From: Brachybacterium avium
GTDB taxonomy: Bacteria; Actinomycetota; Actinomycetes; Actinomycetales; Dermabacteraceae
DNA: 64,000 bases
Reading direction: 5' to 3'
NCBI RefSeq assembly: GCF_002216795.1
Contig: NZ_CP022316.1
Location: forward strand, 868,001-932,000
A program made the position numbers and the translations under genes. The notes beneath the pieces were generated by a model. The model was not told the origin of the DNA, did no database searches, and saw nothing but the letters and a program-made list of their open reading frames with translations. How positions within the stretch are numbered: the stretch's first letter is position 1; every line of letters begins with the position of its first letter. Positions 46,957-56,646 of this stretch are shown here, one piece after another.

Positions 46957-47212
46957 GGGGACAGCTCCGGGGAGAAGAGGACGGGACCGGGCGCGGCACG
47001 GGGCACCATGGCAGAGCACGGAGCGCCCGGGCAGGGCCGCACCCTTCGCCACGCTAGCCCACCCCTGCCGATCCGTCCCGCGCCGCTGATCACGATTCGG
47101 CACAGGCAGGAGATCCGCGTCTCCCCGGCGGCGATACGCGGGGTTTTGTCCGGATACCACCGCGCCCCTGCGTCGTCACCCGCCGGCGGGATGAGCACCG
47201 CGTCCCGAATGA
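46957..47212. other. Region upstream of the SLH amidase
   Basis: These 256 bases hold no supportable gene. A minus-strand TAGCGT near 47050 could be a -10, but I see no good -35. I looked for a c-di-AMP riboswitch, common before actinobacterial wall hydrolases, and did not find its conserved core. Confidence 0.3.
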
Positions 47213-47260
47213 CGAGGAGGGCGGGCCGCCGGGATCTCTCCCTGCGACCCGCCCTCCTCG
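47213..47260 (-). terminator. 13-bp hairpin terminator after rplQ
   Basis: Perfect arms CGAGGAGGGCGGG (47213-47225) and its complement (47248-47260) around a 22-base loop start 22 bases after the rplQ stop. It closes the alpha operon. No T tract, as usual for this genome. Confidence 0.8.
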
Positions 47261-47281
47261 AGGTGCGGCGTCAGACGCTGC

Positions 47282-47761
47282 TCAGCCCTCGGTGCTCTCT
47301 TCCGAGGCCTCGGTGGTGCTCTCCTCGGCGGCGGTGTCGTCGGCCTTCGAGGCGTTCTTGGCGGCGCCCTCGGCCTCCTTCACCACAGCCTGCTTCGGGG
47401 AGTACTCCTCGGTGACCAGCTCGATGACCGCCATGGGGGCGTTGTCGCCCCTGCGGGGGGCCACCTTGGTGATCCGGGTGTAGCCGCCGGGACGCTCCGA
47501 GAAGGTCGGGGCGATCTCCTCGAACAGCGTGTACACGACGCCCTTGTCACGGATGGTCTCCATGACACGGCGGCGAGCGGCGAGATCGCCCTTCTTCGCG
47601 TGGGTGATGAGGCGCTCCGCGTGGGGGCGCAGGCGCTTGGCCTTGGTCTCGGTGGTGGTGATCGCCTTGTGGCGGAACAGCTCGGTGGCGAGACCCGACA
47701 GGATCATCCGCTCATGAGCGGGGGATCCGCCGAGGCGCGCGCCCTTGGTGGGTGCAGGCAT
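47282..47761 (-). CDS. rplQ: 50S ribosomal protein L17
   Basis: Large-subunit protein near the exit tunnel. The core begins with [18 protein letters not shown] and has [21 protein letters not shown] and a [20 protein letters not shown] segment. About 40 residues of acidic, Ser/Thr-rich tail follow (159 in total), common in actinobacteria. It lies 27 bases after rpoA. Confidence 0.97.
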   Translation of the reverse strand: MPAPTKGARLGGSPAHERMILSGLATELFRHKAITTTETKAKRLRPHAERLITHAKKGDLAARRRVMETIRDKGVVYTLFEEIAPTFSERPGGYTRITKVAPRRGDNAPMAVIELVTEEYSPKQAVVKEAEGAAKNASKADDTAAEESTTEASEESTEG

Positions 47762-47788
47762 GGTCGTTCTCCTTGAAGAAAATTAAGG

Positions 47789-48784
47789 TCAGTACTGGTC
47801 GCCGAAGTCGTCGGAGTAGGAGTCCAGGGCCGACGGGTCGAAGCCGGCCGGGGAGTCCTTCAGCGACAGTCCGAGGTCGGCGAGCTTGGCCTTGACCTCA
47901 TCGATGGACTTCTGGCCGAAGTTGCGGATGTCGAGCAGATCGGCCTCGGAACGGGCGGTCAGCTCACCGACGGTGTGAACACCCTCGCGCATCAGGCAGT
48001 TGTACGACCGCACCGTGAGGTTCAGGTCGTTGATCGGCAGCGCCAGATCGGCGGCCAGAGCCTGATCGGTGGGCGAGGGGCCGATCTCGATGCCCTCCGC
48101 CTCCTGGTTCAGCTCGTGGGCCAGACCGAACAGCTCGACCAGGGTCTTGCCGGCCGAGGCCACCGCGTCACGCGCGGAGATGGCCGGCTTGGTCTCGACG
48201 TCGACGATCAGCTTGTCGAAGTCGGTACGCTGCTCGACTCGGGTCGCCTCGACCTTGTAGGTCACCTTGAGCACGGGCGAGTAGATCGAGTCGACCGGGA
48301 CGCGGCCGATCTCGCCGTCCACGCCCTTGTTCTGCGAGGCGGAGACGTAGCCGCGACCGCGCTCGACGATCAGCTCGATCTCCAGGCGGCCCTTCTCGTT
48401 GAGGGTCGCGATGTGCAGGTCGGGGTTGTGGATCTCCACACCGGCCGGCGGGGTGATGTCGGCGGCGGTGACGTGGCCGGCCTCTTCGCGCCGCAGGTAC
48501 ATCACGACGGGCTCATCGTTCTCCGAGGAGACGACGAGGTTCTTGATGTTGAGGATGACCTCGGTGATGTCCTCCTTGACGCCGGGGACGGTGCTGAACT
48601 CGTGCAGCACACCGTCGATGCGGATCGAGGTGACCGCGGCGCCGGGGATGGAGGACAGCAGCGTGCGACGCAGTGAGTTGCCGAGGGTGTAGCCGAAGCC
48701 CGGCTCGAGCGGCTCGATGACGAACCGGGAGCGGTTCTCCGACACGACCTCTTCGGTCAGCGTGGGGCGCTGTGCAATGAGCAC
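47789..48784 (-). CDS. rpoA: DNA-directed RNA polymerase subunit alpha
   Basis: Assembles RNA polymerase and contacts upstream promoter DNA and activators. The 331-residue protein has the N-terminal dimerisation domain ([20 protein letters not shown]) and a C-terminal domain from about 245 ([39 protein letters not shown]). An acidic tail follows. The 149 bases before it, back to rpsK, hold nothing I recognise. Confidence 0.97.
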   Translation of the reverse strand: MLIAQRPTLTEEVVSENRSRFVIEPLEPGFGYTLGNSLRRTLLSSIPGAAVTSIRIDGVLHEFSTVPGVKEDITEVILNIKNLVVSSENDEPVVMYLRREEAGHVTAADITPPAGVEIHNPDLHIATLNEKGRLEIELIVERGRGYVSASQNKGVDGEIGRVPVDSIYSPVLKVTYKVEATRVEQRTDFDKLIVDVETKPAISARDAVASAGKTLVELFGLAHELNQEAEGIEIGPSPTDQALAADLALPINDLNLTVRSYNCLMREGVHTVGELTARSEADLLDIRNFGQKSIDEVKAKLADLGLSLKDSPAGFDPSALDSYSDDFGDQY

Positions 48785-48933
48785 TGTGGATCCTTTCCGC
48801 GAGCGTCCGCCATATGACGCTCAGAAGGGGGCGGTGGGCCTAGCAGGTGAGTGGTGTCCAGGGTGCCGTGCGCGGCGACGCAGCGCACGGCACGGCCGGG
48901 GCGCAGCCGCAGGCTCCGTCCCGGCCGACGAGA

Positions 48934-49338
48934 TCAGACGCGGCGGCGCTTGGCCGGGCGGGTGCCGTTGTGCGGCTGCGGGGTGACGTCCTGGATCGAA
49001 CCGACCTCGAGGCCGGTCGCGGTGAGCGAGCGGATCGCGGTCTCGCGGCCCGAGCCCGGGCCCTTGACGAAGACGTCGACCTTCTTCAGGCCGTGCTCCT
49101 GCGCCTGGCGGGCAGCGGACTCGGCGGCCATCTGCGCGGCGTAGGGGGTCGACTTGCGCGAGCCCTTGAAGCCGACCTGGCCGGCGGAGGCCCAGGAGAT
49201 GACCGCACCGGTCGGGTCCGAGATGGACACGATGGTGTTGTTGAACGTGCTCTTGATGTGGGCCTGGCCGTTGACGATGTTCTTCTTGTCCTTGCGGCGC
49301 GGCTTGCGCGCGGCGGCCTGACGGGTCTTGGTTGCCAT
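48934..49338 (-). CDS. rpsK: 30S ribosomal protein S11
   Basis: Platform protein next to the mRNA exit. The 134 residues have a basic N-terminus ([12 protein letters not shown]), [19 protein letters not shown] and the end [16 protein letters not shown]. rpsD, present between rpsK and rpoA in many bacteria, is absent here; in many actinobacteria it is also elsewhere. Confidence 0.97.
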   Translation of the reverse strand: MATKTRQAAARKPRRKDKKNIVNGQAHIKSTFNNTIVSISDPTGAVISWASAGQVGFKGSRKSTPYAAQMAAESAARQAQEHGLKKVDVFVKGPGSGRETAIRSLTATGLEVGSIQDVTPQPHNGTRPAKRRRV

Positions 49339-49442
49339 ACGGCAGAACTCCTCTGGTGGATGTGGGGTGCGCCGGATCCCTCAGCGGCGCGAAGTGACTA
49401 CGGGTCAGAAGATGCCCGCGGATCGACGGCAGATGCCGTGGA

Positions 49443-49817
49443 TCAGCGGGTCTTCTTCTTGCCGGCGACCGTGCGCTTCGGGCCCTTGCGGGTGCGCGCG
49501 TTGGTCTTCGTGCGCTGACCGTGGACGGGCAGGCCACGGCGGTGGCGCAGGCCCTGGTAGCTGCCGATCTCGACCTTGCGGCGGATGTCCGCGGCGACCT
49601 CACGGCGCAGGTCGCCCTCGATCATGTACTGCTCTTCGATGTGATCGCGCAGCTTGACGAAGTCCTCATCGCTGACCTCGCGGACGCGCAGGTCGCCGGA
49701 GACGCCGGTTGCGGCCAGGGTCTCCAGGGCGCGGGTGCGTCCCATGCCGAAGATGTACGTCAGGGCGACTTCGAGGCGCTTTTCGCGCGGAAGGTCCACT
49801 CCCACCAGACGTGCCAT
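49443..49817 (-). CDS. rpsM: 30S ribosomal protein S13
   Basis: Head protein forming an intersubunit bridge. It begins [20 protein letters not shown], with [14 protein letters not shown] and the C-terminal [20 protein letters not shown], 124 residues. It is the third gene of the infA-rpmJ-rpsM-rpsK-rpoA-rplQ series. Confidence 0.97.
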   Translation of the reverse strand: MARLVGVDLPREKRLEVALTYIFGMGRTRALETLAATGVSGDLRVREVSDEDFVKLRDHIEEQYMIEGDLRREVAADIRRKVEIGSYQGLRHRRGLPVHGQRTKTNARTRKGPKRTVAGKKKTR

Positions 49818-50015
49818 GTGCAGATTCTCCTACTGTCTCGGAGGCCTGATCCGATCCCTCGCCCTCGGGTCTGTTCCCGGGACGCCGCAGCCTCCGTACT
49901 GCGGGTGGCCGGCTCGCGCCGGTGGAATCGTCTCTTCTCTTGTGTGCCCGCGGTGCGGGCGGTGCCCTTGACGGGCGCGCCGCTCGAGGCGGCGGTCACG
50001 GCAACGGCCGGGGAC

Positions 50016-50129
50016 TCAGCCCTGGCGCTGCTTGTGACGGGGGTTCGAGCAGATGACCATGACTCGCGCGTGGCGACGGATCACCTTGCAGTTGTCACAG
50101 ATCGGCTTGACGCTCGGCTTGACCTTCAT
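50016..50129 (-). CDS. rpmJ: 50S ribosomal protein L36
   Basis: A 37-residue basic protein from ATG 50129: begins [19 protein letters not shown] and ends in [11 protein letters not shown]. The Cys-x2-Cys and later Cys/His make it the zinc-binding (C+) form. It lies 22 bases after infA. The 198 bases to rpsM contain no further gene. Confidence 0.96.
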   Translation of the reverse strand: MKVKPSVKPICDNCKVIRRHARVMVICSNPRHKQRQG

Positions 50130-50151
50130 TGCTTTCCTTCTCCCGGGACGA

Positions 50152-50373
50152 TCACTTGTAGCGGTACACGATGCGGCCGCGGTCGAGGTCGTAGGGGCTC
50201 AGCTCGACGACCACACGGTCCTCGGGAAGGATGCGGATGTAGTGCTGGCGCATCTTCCCGGAGATGTGCGCGAGCACCTTGTGCCCGTTGTCGAGCTCGA
50301 CCCGGAACCGCGCATTCGCGAGCGCCTCCGTGACTCGACCTTCGACCTCGATCACGCCGTCCTTCTTCGCCAT
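50152..50373 (-). CDS. infA: Translation initiation factor IF-1
   Basis: Binds the 30S A site during initiation. The 73-residue OB-fold protein starts at ATG 50373: [20 protein letters not shown], with [19 protein letters not shown] and the end [11 protein letters not shown] longer frame upstream is discarded, since IF-1 is nearly invariant in length and GGGAGG precedes this ATG. Confidence 0.97.
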   Translation of the reverse strand: MAKKDGVIEVEGRVTEALANARFRVELDNGHKVLAHISGKMRQHYIRILPEDRVVVELSPYDLDRGRIVYRYK

Positions 50374-50601
50374 GCCTCCCCAATCTCTCGCCTCCGGCAA
50401 GCCGGGTCCGAGTTCCGCGTTCCTGATTCCTCAGGCCGTGCTCACCGACCGTCGGGTGACGGTGCGGTGGTCGACACGGGTGACGCCTCGGCGAATCGTC
50501 GGTCTCGCTGATCGACACGGCAGAGCCGGTCGAGAAGTCGGCACGACGGGACTGCACGACCTGCGAAGGGGACGACGCGCGCGGAGCACACCCGATGGAT
50601 C

Positions 50602-50607
50602 AGCCTA
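50602..50607 (-). promoter_or_regulatory. Possible extended -10 element for the infA operon
   Basis: TGTAGGCT (TAGGCT at 50602-50607 on the minus strand) resembles an extended -10, about 230 bases before infA. No convincing -35 is present. The 377-base gap 50374-50750 between map and infA otherwise holds no gene; GTCGAC-rich inverted repeats just after the map stop could form a terminator. Confidence 0.3.
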
Positions 50608-50750
50608 CACGCGCCTCCCCATCGAGGCGAGAGCTGGGGGCGATGACGCCGGTCACGTCACACTGCCGGGTGAGGGTCCCGGTGCCGACGCCGGATCCGA
50701 CCGCCGGCGTCGATTCGCGGCCCCGTCGACGCTCGGCCGTCGACCGGCCC

Positions 50751-51599
50751 TCAGCCGTCGGCGTCGTCTAGCGGGTCGGGTGCGGCGACCACCCCGCGCA
50801 GCGCGAGCTCGGCAGCGCCGCCGTCGCCCTCGGTGAGCACCAGCAGGCCCTGCTCGGTCACGGCGACGGAGTGCTCGCCGTGCGCGGCACGCCCCCCGGC
50901 GGTGGCCCGCACGGTCCAGTCGTCGTCCTCGAGCTCCCAGTTGCCCGGGCCCTGGATCAGCATCGGTTCGATGGCCAGGCACATGCCGGTGCGCACCTTC
51001 GGCCCCCGGGACCGGGTGCGGTAGTTCATGACATCGGGGGGCTGATGCATGGCGGTGCCGATGCCGTGCCCGCCGAAGCCTTCGAGATGGGAGAGCGACT
51101 CCCCCGCGGCGTCGGCGACGAAGTCCTCGATCGCGGCGCCGATCTCCCCCACCCGTTCGGCGGAGGCCAGCGCCGCGATGCCCGTCCACAGTGCCTCGCG
51201 GGTGATGCGCACCAGCTCCGCATCCGCGACGGAGCGCGGCTGGCCGACCACGTGGGTGCGGGCGGCATCGGAGTGCCAGCCCTCGATGATCAGCCCACCG
51301 TCGATGGAGACGATGTCCCCGTCCTGCAACGGACGGTCATCAGGGATGCCGTGGACCACGACGTCGTTGACGCTGATGCACAGCGTGGCCGGATAGCCCT
51401 GATAGCCCAGGAAGTTCGGGGTCGCCCCCGCGTCCCGGATCATGTCGTGCGCGAGGGTGTCCAGCTGGTTCGTGGTGATCCCGGGCCGGATCCGCTCCGC
51501 GAGCATCTCGTGGACGCGGTGGAGCAGCTTGCCGCTGCGCCGCATCACCAGGATCTGCTCGGGAGTCTTCAGCTCCACCCGCTCCGGCAGGAAGCTCAT
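50751..51599 (-). CDS. map: Methionine aminopeptidase, type I
   Basis: Removes N-terminal methionine. The metal ligands are in DIVSIDGGLIIEGWHSDAAR (two Asp), GFGGHGIGTAMHQPP (His), LAIEPML (Glu) and GEHSVAVTEQG (Glu). The 282-residue protein lacks the N-terminal SH3-binding extension of the other actinobacterial paralogue. ATG 51599 overlaps the adk stop. Confidence 0.97.
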   Translation of the reverse strand: MSFLPERVELKTPEQILVMRRSGKLLHRVHEMLAERIRPGITTNQLDTLAHDMIRDAGATPNFLGYQGYPATLCISVNDVVVHGIPDDRPLQDGDIVSIDGGLIIEGWHSDAARTHVVGQPRSVADAELVRITREALWTGIAALASAERVGEIGAAIEDFVADAAGESLSHLEGFGGHGIGTAMHQPPDVMNYRTRSRGPKVRTGMCLAIEPMLIQGPGNWELEDDDWTVRATAGGRAAHGEHSVAVTEQGLLVLTEGDGGAAELALRGVVAAPDPLDDADG

Positions 51600-52201
51600 C
51601 GGCCGGCGAGGGCCTCACGCAGTGCGGCCGTGACCTCGTCGATCGAGGCCATGCCGTCGACCCGGCGCACCAGGGCGCGCTTCTCGTAGACGTCGATCAG
51701 CGGGGCGGTCTGCTCGGCGTAGACGTCGAGGCGGCGGCGGATGGTCTCCTCCGTGTCGTCGCTGCGCCCCTGCTCCTCGCCGCGCGCGACGAGACGGCCC
51801 ACGACCTCCTCGGTCTCGACCACGAGCAGCAGGACCGCGTCGAGCGAGGCGTCCAGCTCGGCCAGCATCCCGTCCAGCGCCTCGACCTGGTCGAGCGTGC
51901 GGGGGTAGCCGTCCAGCAGGAAGCCGTCCTGCGCGTCGTCCTCCGCCAGGCGCGAGCGCACCATGTCATTGGTGACGGAGTCCGGGACGTACTCGCCCTT
52001 GTCCATGAAGGACTTCGCGAGGACGCCGAGCTCGGTCTGACCGGAGACGTTGGCACGGAAGATGTCCCCGGTGGAGATCGCGGGGATGGACAGCTCCTCG
52101 GCGATGCGCACGGCCTGGGTGCCCTTGCCCGCTCCGGGCGGGCCGACGATCAGCAGGCGGCGAGCCGTGGCGGACACGGAATCGGTGGTCGAAGTGTTCA
52201 C
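51596..52201 (-). CDS. adk: Adenylate kinase
   Basis: Interconverts ATP+AMP and 2 ADP. GTG 52201 overlaps the secY stop by GTGA and gives 201 residues. It has the P-loop VGPPGAGKGTQA, ISTGDIFRANV, LLDGYPRTLDQVEALD and a short lid without zinc cysteines (GRLVARGEEQGRSDD), the compact form usual in actinobacteria. Confidence 0.96.
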   Translation of the reverse strand: MNTSTTDSVSATARRLLIVGPPGAGKGTQAVRIAEELSIPAISTGDIFRANVSGQTELGVLAKSFMDKGEYVPDSVTNDMVRSRLAEDDAQDGFLLDGYPRTLDQVEALDGMLAELDASLDAVLLLVVETEEVVGRLVARGEEQGRSDDTEETIRRRLDVYAEQTAPLIDVYEKRALVRRVDGMASIDEVTAALREALAGR

Positions 52202-53502
52202 CGGAGGATCCCTTCGTAGTGGTGCTGTTGGAGCTTCGCATCGATCTGCTTCACCGTATCGAGGCCGACACCGATGATGATCAGCAGGGACACGCCGCCG
52301 AGCGGGAAGTCCTGCGAGGTTCCGAGATAGACGAGTGCGATCAGCGGGATCAGGCAGATCACCGCGAGGTACACGGCGCCCGCGGACTGGATCCGGTTGA
52401 TCACGTAGCGCAGGTAGCGCTCGGTGGGCCGACCCGCGCGGACATTGGGGACGAAGCCCCCGTACTTCTTCATGTTGTCCGCGATCTCCTCGGCGTTGAA
52501 GGTGATCGAGGTGTAGAAGAACGCGAAGAAGACGATCAGGGTCACGTAGACCACGGCATAGATCCAGGAGAACGAGAAGCCCATGACCAGGTGCGCGTTG
52601 ACCCACTGCACCCACCCCGCCTGCGGATCCCCGAAGGAGCTGGCCATCTGCGGCAGCGCCAGGATCGAGGCCGCGAAGATCACCGGGATGACGCCGGCCT
52701 GGTTGACCTTCACCGGGATATAGGTGGAGGTCCCGCCGTACATGCGGCGGCCGACCATGCGCTTGGCGTACTGCACCGGGATCCGCCGCTGCGCCTGCTC
52801 GACGAACACCATCCCCACCATGATCACCAGGGCCAGGAGGATGACCAGCGAGAAGGTCAGCCATCCCTGCATCTGGAAGACCTGCCCGAAGGAGGCGGGG
52901 AAGGCTGCCGCGATCGAGGTGAAGATCATCAGCGACATGCCGTTGCCGACGCCGCGCTCGGTGATCATCTCGCCCATGAACATGATCAGCACAGTGCCGA
53001 CGGTCATCGTCAGCACCATGGTCAGCAGGGTCGGGATCGACTGGTCCGGGACCAGCTCGAGGTTGCAGCCGACGAAGAAGTTGCCCGAGCGCACCAGCGT
53101 GATGATGGTGGTCGACTGCAGCACGCCCAGACCGATGGTCAGGTAGCGCGTGTACTGGGTGAGCTTCGCGGTGCCGGAGGCGCCCTCCTTGTGGAGGGCC
53201 TCGAACCGCGGGATGACCACGCGCAGCAGCTGCACGATGATCGAGGCGGTGATGTAGGGCATCACGCCGAGGGCGAAGACGGAGAGCTGCAGCAGGGCAC
53301 CACCGGAGAACATGTTGACCATGCCCAGAACGTTGGACCCACCGTCCGAGGCCGCCTGGTCTGCACACATCATCACGTTGGTGGCGTCGAATCCCGGGGT
53401 GGGGACGAAGACGCCGAAGCGATAGACGGCGAGCAGACCGAGCGTGAAGAGGATCTTCATCCTCAGCTCGGGGGTGCGCAGCGCGCGCACGAACGAGTTC
53501 AC
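52198..53502 (-). CDS. secY: Protein translocase subunit SecY
   Basis: Channel of the Sec translocon, 434 residues, ten membrane spans. I chose GTG 53502 because AGGAGGGAAACAG precedes it. Landmarks are VPTPGFDAT at the first periplasmic loop, FALGVMPYITASIIVQLL (TM2 plug region), RGVGNGMSLMIF, and FYTSITFNAEEIADNMKKYGG followed by GRPTERYL in the C-terminal half. A 165-base gap with a hairpin separates it from rplO. Confidence 0.96.
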   Translation of the reverse strand: MNSFVRALRTPELRMKILFTLGLLAVYRFGVFVPTPGFDATNVMMCADQAASDGGSNVLGMVNMFSGGALLQLSVFALGVMPYITASIIVQLLRVVIPRFEALHKEGASGTAKLTQYTRYLTIGLGVLQSTTIITLVRSGNFFVGCNLELVPDQSIPTLLTMVLTMTVGTVLIMFMGEMITERGVGNGMSLMIFTSIAAAFPASFGQVFQMQGWLTFSLVILLALVIMVGMVFVEQAQRRIPVQYAKRMVGRRMYGGTSTYIPVKVNQAGVIPVIFAASILALPQMASSFGDPQAGWVQWVNAHLVMGFSFSWIYAVVYVTLIVFFAFFYTSITFNAEEIADNMKKYGGFVPNVRAGRPTERYLRYVINRIQSAGAVYLAVICLIPLIALVYLGTSQDFPLGGVSLLIIIGVGLDTVKQIDAKLQQHHYEGILR

Positions 53503-53612
53503 CTGTTTCCCTCCTGGAGGTCCGGGGACGGGACCTAGGGTGTCATGCCCGTCCCGGTGCCGCGGGATCAGCGCGGCCGTCGGACCGGCCCCGTGTGACC
53601 ACGAGATATGAC

Positions 53613-53664
53613 GACGGGGCACCGCAGAGCAGAATATTCTGCGCCGCAGTGCCCCGTCAAAAAA
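53613..53664. terminator. Hairpin with A/T tract between rplO and secY
   Basis: Arms GACGGGGCAC (53613-53622) and GTGCCCCGTC (53649-53658) enclose GCAGAATATTCTGC, itself a 14-base palindrome. Six As (53659-53664 on +) flank it on the rplO side, so in the mRNA the U tract comes before the hairpin, not after. This is the wrong order for a standard terminator of rplO; it may be a processing or attenuation structure. Confidence 0.5.
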
Positions 53665-53667
53665 GAC

Positions 53668-54135
53668 TCACGCGGTGGTGACGGACCCGCCAGCCGCCGC
53701 GATCTTCTGCTCCGCCGAAGCGGAGAACTTCTGCGCGGTGATGTCGAGCTTGACGCTCACATCGCCCGAACCGAGCACCTTGACGGGCTGGTTCTTGCGC
53801 ACGGCGCCCTTGGCGACGAGCTCCTCGACCGTGACGGTGCCGCCCTCGGGGAACAGCTCCTGCAGGGTCGCCAGGTTCACGACCTGGTACTCGACGCGGA
53901 AGGGGTTGGTGAAGCCGCGAAGCTTCGGCAGCCGCATGTGCAGCGGGATCTGCCCGCCCTCGAAGCCTGCCGGCACCTGGTACCGGGCCTTGGTGCCCTT
54001 GGTACCGCGACCGGCGGTCTTGCCCTTGGAGGCCTCACCTCGACCGACGCGGGTGCGTGCGGTCTTCGAACCCGGCGCGGGGCGCAGGTCGTGAAGCTTC
54101 AACGGCGATGCTGCGTTCTGGTCTTCAGTGCTCAT
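53668..54135 (-). CDS. rplO: 50S ribosomal protein L15
   Basis: Late-assembly 50S protein, 155 residues. It shows [52 protein letters not shown] and the C-terminal [11 protein letters not shown]. It lies two bases after rpmD. Confidence 0.97.
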   Translation of the reverse strand: MSTEDQNAASPLKLHDLRPAPGSKTARTRVGRGEASKGKTAGRGTKGTKARYQVPAGFEGGQIPLHMRLPKLRGFTNPFRVEYQVVNLATLQELFPEGGTVTVEELVAKGAVRKNQPVKVLGSGDVSVKLDITAQKFSASAEQKIAAAGGSVTTA

Positions 54136-54137
54136 CT

Positions 54138-54317
54138 TCAGTCCACCTCTTCGAACGTCACCAGGTGGGTGACGGCGCGGATCATGCCGCGGATCTCAGG
54201 GCGGTCTTCCTTCACCACGGTGTCACCGACGTGCTTGAGGCCGAGGCCTCGCAGGGTGGCTCGCTGGGTCTGGTTGCCGCCGATCTCGGAACGGGTCTGG
54301 GTCACCTTGATCTGCAT
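54138..54317 (-). CDS. rpmD: 50S ribosomal protein L30
   Basis: A 59-residue protein from ATG 54317: [33 protein letters not shown] and [17 protein letters not shown]. Its start shares one base with the rpsE stop (TGATG), so I set the short start over a longer frame. Confidence 0.97.
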   Translation of the reverse strand: MQIKVTQTRSEIGGNQTQRATLRGLGLKHVGDTVVKEDRPEIRGMIRAVTHLVTFEEVD

Positions 54318-55000
54318 CAGGCACCCACCTTCTCCGCGCGGGCCGCTGCGCGGCCCTCGGCCTGGGCCCGGAGGAGCGCCGCCGGGGCGACGTCCTCGAC
54401 CGCGAGACCGCGACGAGCTGCCACGGCCTCCGGCTCCTCGAGCTGCTTCAGCGCATCGACGGTCGCCCGCACGATGTTGATCTGGTTGGTCGAACCGAGC
54501 GACTTGGAGAGCACGTCGTGCACTCCGGCGCACTCGAGGACGGCGCGGACCGGACCGCCGGCGATCACACCGGTGCCCGGGGCGGCCGGGCGCAGCAGGA
54601 CGACGCCCGCCGCATCCTCACCCTGGACCTGGTGCACGACGGTGCCCTGGATGCGCGGGACGCGGAAGAAGTTCTTCTTCGCCTCCTCGACACCCTTGGA
54701 GATCGCCGCGGGGACCTCCTTGGCCTTGCCGTAGCCGACACCGACGGTGCCGTCGCCGTCACCCACCACCACGAGGGCGGTGAAGGAGAAACGACGGCCG
54801 CCCTTGACGACCTTCGACACGCGGTTGATGCTCACGACGCGCTCCAGGAACGCCGACTTCTCGGCTTCCTGGCCGCGGCCGCGGCCACCCTGGCGTCCAC
54901 CGCGGTCGCCGCCCTGGCGTCCGCGATCGTTGCTGTTGTTGGAGTTGTCGTTCCCACGGCCGGAGGCCGCGGGACCGTTGTTCCGCTGCTGTGCAGCCAT
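54317..55000 (-). CDS. rpsE: 30S ribosomal protein S5
   Basis: Decoding-fidelity protein. ATG 55000 follows AGAGGAT and gives 227 residues. The first 45 are a low-complexity Gly/Arg/Asn stretch before the core ([57 protein letters not shown]). A basic alanine-rich tail closes it. Confidence 0.97.
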   Translation of the reverse strand: MAAQQRNNGPAASGRGNDNSNNSNDRGRQGGDRGGRQGGRGRGQEAEKSAFLERVVSINRVSKVVKGGRRFSFTALVVVGDGDGTVGVGYGKAKEVPAAISKGVEEAKKNFFRVPRIQGTVVHQVQGEDAAGVVLLRPAAPGTGVIAGGPVRAVLECAGVHDVLSKSLGSTNQINIVRATVDALKQLEEPEAVAARRGLAVEDVAPAALLRAQAEGRAAARAEKVGA

Positions 55001-55037
55001 ATTCAGATCCTCTTCTCGTCCTGTGTCCGGGCGGCGA

Positions 55038-55430
55038 TCACAGCGCCAGGCCTGCCTCGCGGGCACCGTCAGCGACGGCGGCCACGCGACCGTGGTACTT
55101 GTTGCCGCCGCGGTCGAACACGACGGAGTCGATCCCGGCGGCCTTGGCACGCTCGGCGACCAGGGTCCCGACGCTGCGGGCCTTGTCCGACTTGGTGTTC
55201 TCCGAGCTGCGGAGGTCCGCCTCCATGGTCGAGGCCGACGCGATCGTCTTGCCCAGGGCGTCGTCGACGACCTGCACGAAGACGTGGCGCGCCGAACGGG
55301 TGACCACCAGGCGGGGACGCTGGGCGGTGCCGACGACGCGACGGCGGACCCGCAGGTGACGACGGCCGCGCGAACGCAGCTTGCTGCCGCGGTTGCCCTT
55401 GGTGTGCTTGAGTGCGTAACCCATGATCAC
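55038..55430 (-). CDS. rplR: 50S ribosomal protein L18
   Basis: Binds 5S rRNA. It has [38 protein letters not shown], and [20 protein letters not shown] at the end. GTG 55430 gives a GTGA overlap with rplF and 130 residues; ATG 55424, two codons on, is the alternative. Confidence 0.96.
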   Translation of the reverse strand: MIMGYALKHTKGNRGSKLRSRGRRHLRVRRRVVGTAQRPRLVVTRSARHVFVQVVDDALGKTIASASTMEADLRSSENTKSDKARSVGTLVAERAKAAGIDSVVFDRGGNKYHGRVAAVADGAREAGLAL

Positions 55431-55969
55431 TTACCAGCCTTTCCGGCCTTGCGGACCACGGTCTCGTCGGCGTACCGCACACCCTTGCCCTTGTAGGGCT
55501 CGGGCCTGCGGATCTTGCGGATGTTCGCCGCGACCTCGCCCACCTGCTGCTTCGAGATGCCGCTGACCGAGAACTTGGTCGGGGACTCGACGGCGAAGGA
55601 GATGCCCTGGGGCGCCTTCACCACGACGGGGTGGGAGAAGCCGAGGGCGAACTCGAGGTCCGTGCCCTTCGCGGTGACACGGTAGCCCGTGCCCACGATC
55701 TCCAGCTTCTTGGTGAATCCCTCGGTCACGCCGAGGACGATGTTGTTGACGAGCGTGCGGGTCAGGCCGTGGAGGGCCTTGGTCTCGCGCTCCTCGTCGG
55801 GGCGGCTCACGATGATGGTGCCGTCCTCACCGCGCGCGACGGTGAGGGGTGCGGGCACCTCGTGGGTGAGCTCCCCCTTGGGGCCGGTCACCTTGACGGT
55901 GCGACCTTCGATGGCGACGTTCTGCACTGCTGCCGGCACTGCGACCGGTCGGAGTCCGATGCGGGACAT
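55427..55969 (-). CDS. rplF: 50S ribosomal protein L6
   Basis: Protein near the sarcin-ricin loop, 180 residues from ATG 55969 ([15 protein letters not shown]). Both L6 repeats are seen, with [33 protein letters not shown] and the C-terminal [17 protein letters not shown] longer upstream frame would overlap rpsH and is rejected. Confidence 0.97.
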   Translation of the reverse strand: MSRIGLRPVAVPAAVQNVAIEGRTVKVTGPKGELTHEVPAPLTVARGEDGTIIVSRPDEERETKALHGLTRTLVNNIVLGVTEGFTKKLEIVGTGYRVTAKGTDLEFALGFSHPVVVKAPQGISFAVESPTKFSVSGISKQQVGEVAANIRKIRRPEPYKGKGVRYADETVVRKAGKAGK

Positions 55970-55988
55970 AGCTGTTCTCCTCTCCCGC

Positions 55989-56387
55989 TCACCAGATGTA
56001 GGCGAGGACTTCCCCACCCACACCCTTCTTGGCAGCCTGCCGGTCGGTCAGGAGGCCGGAGGACGTGGACAGGATCGCCACGCCCAGGCCGCCGAGCACC
56101 TTGGGCAGATTGGTGGACTTCGCGTACACACGCAGGCCCGGCTTCGAGATGCGGCGGATCCCGGAGATGGCACGCTCACGGCTGTCCGAGTACTTGAGCT
56201 CGAGGACGAGCTTGCTGCCCACCTCGGCCTCTTCCTCGGTCCAACCGAGGATGTAGCCCTCAGCCTTCAGGATGTCCGCGATGCGAACCTTCAACTTCGA
56301 ATACGGCATGGACGCGGTCTCGTGGTACGCCCCTGAGGCGTTACGGATCCGCGTGAGCATGTCCGCGATCGGGTCGGTCATGGTCAT
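55989..56387 (-). CDS. rpsH: 30S ribosomal protein S8
   Basis: Primary 16S rRNA-binding protein and, in other bacteria, the translational repressor of the spc operon. The 132 residues have [32 protein letters not shown] and the end [14 protein letters not shown] 56387 is favoured over 56381 because GAGGAAG is placed well for it. Confidence 0.97.
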   Translation of the reverse strand: MTMTDPIADMLTRIRNASGAYHETASMPYSKLKVRIADILKAEGYILGWTEEEAEVGSKLVLELKYSDSRERAISGIRRISKPGLRVYAKSTNLPKVLGGLGVAILSTSSGLLTDRQAAKKGVGGEVLAYIW

Positions 56388-56459
56388 GTCTGTTGCTTCT
56401 TCCTCACCTGGTTTCCCTCTGACGCGATGAGTGCGCCGAGGGACCTCTGGCGGTAGTCC

Positions 56460-56645
56460 TTACCAGCTGCTCTTGGTGACGCCGGGGAGCTCTCCGCGGT
56501 GAGCCATCTCGCGAAGGCAGACACGGCAGAGACCGAACTTGCGGTACACCGAATGGGGGCGACCGCAGCGCTGGCACCGGGTGTAGGCGCGGACCGCGAA
56601 CTTGGGCTTGCGCTCCGACTTCTTGATCAGGGCTGTCTTCGCCAT
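56460..56645 (-). CDS. rpsZ: 30S ribosomal protein S14, zinc-binding type Z
   Basis: A 61-residue S14 of the short type: Cys-x2-Cys in [17 protein letters not shown] and again in [18 protein letters not shown] bind zinc. The long zinc-free paralogue is not in this window. It starts one base after rplE ends and sits 72 bases before rpsH. Confidence 0.97.
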   Translation of the reverse strand: MAKTALIKKSERKPKFAVRAYTRCQRCGRPHSVYRKFGLCRVCLREMAHRGELPGVTKSSW

Positions 56646-56646
56646 A

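Noticed and set aside
46957-47200. c-di-AMP (ydaO-type) riboswitch upstream of the amidase
   Set aside because: The class often precedes actinobacterial wall hydrolases, but its conserved core segments cannot be found here.
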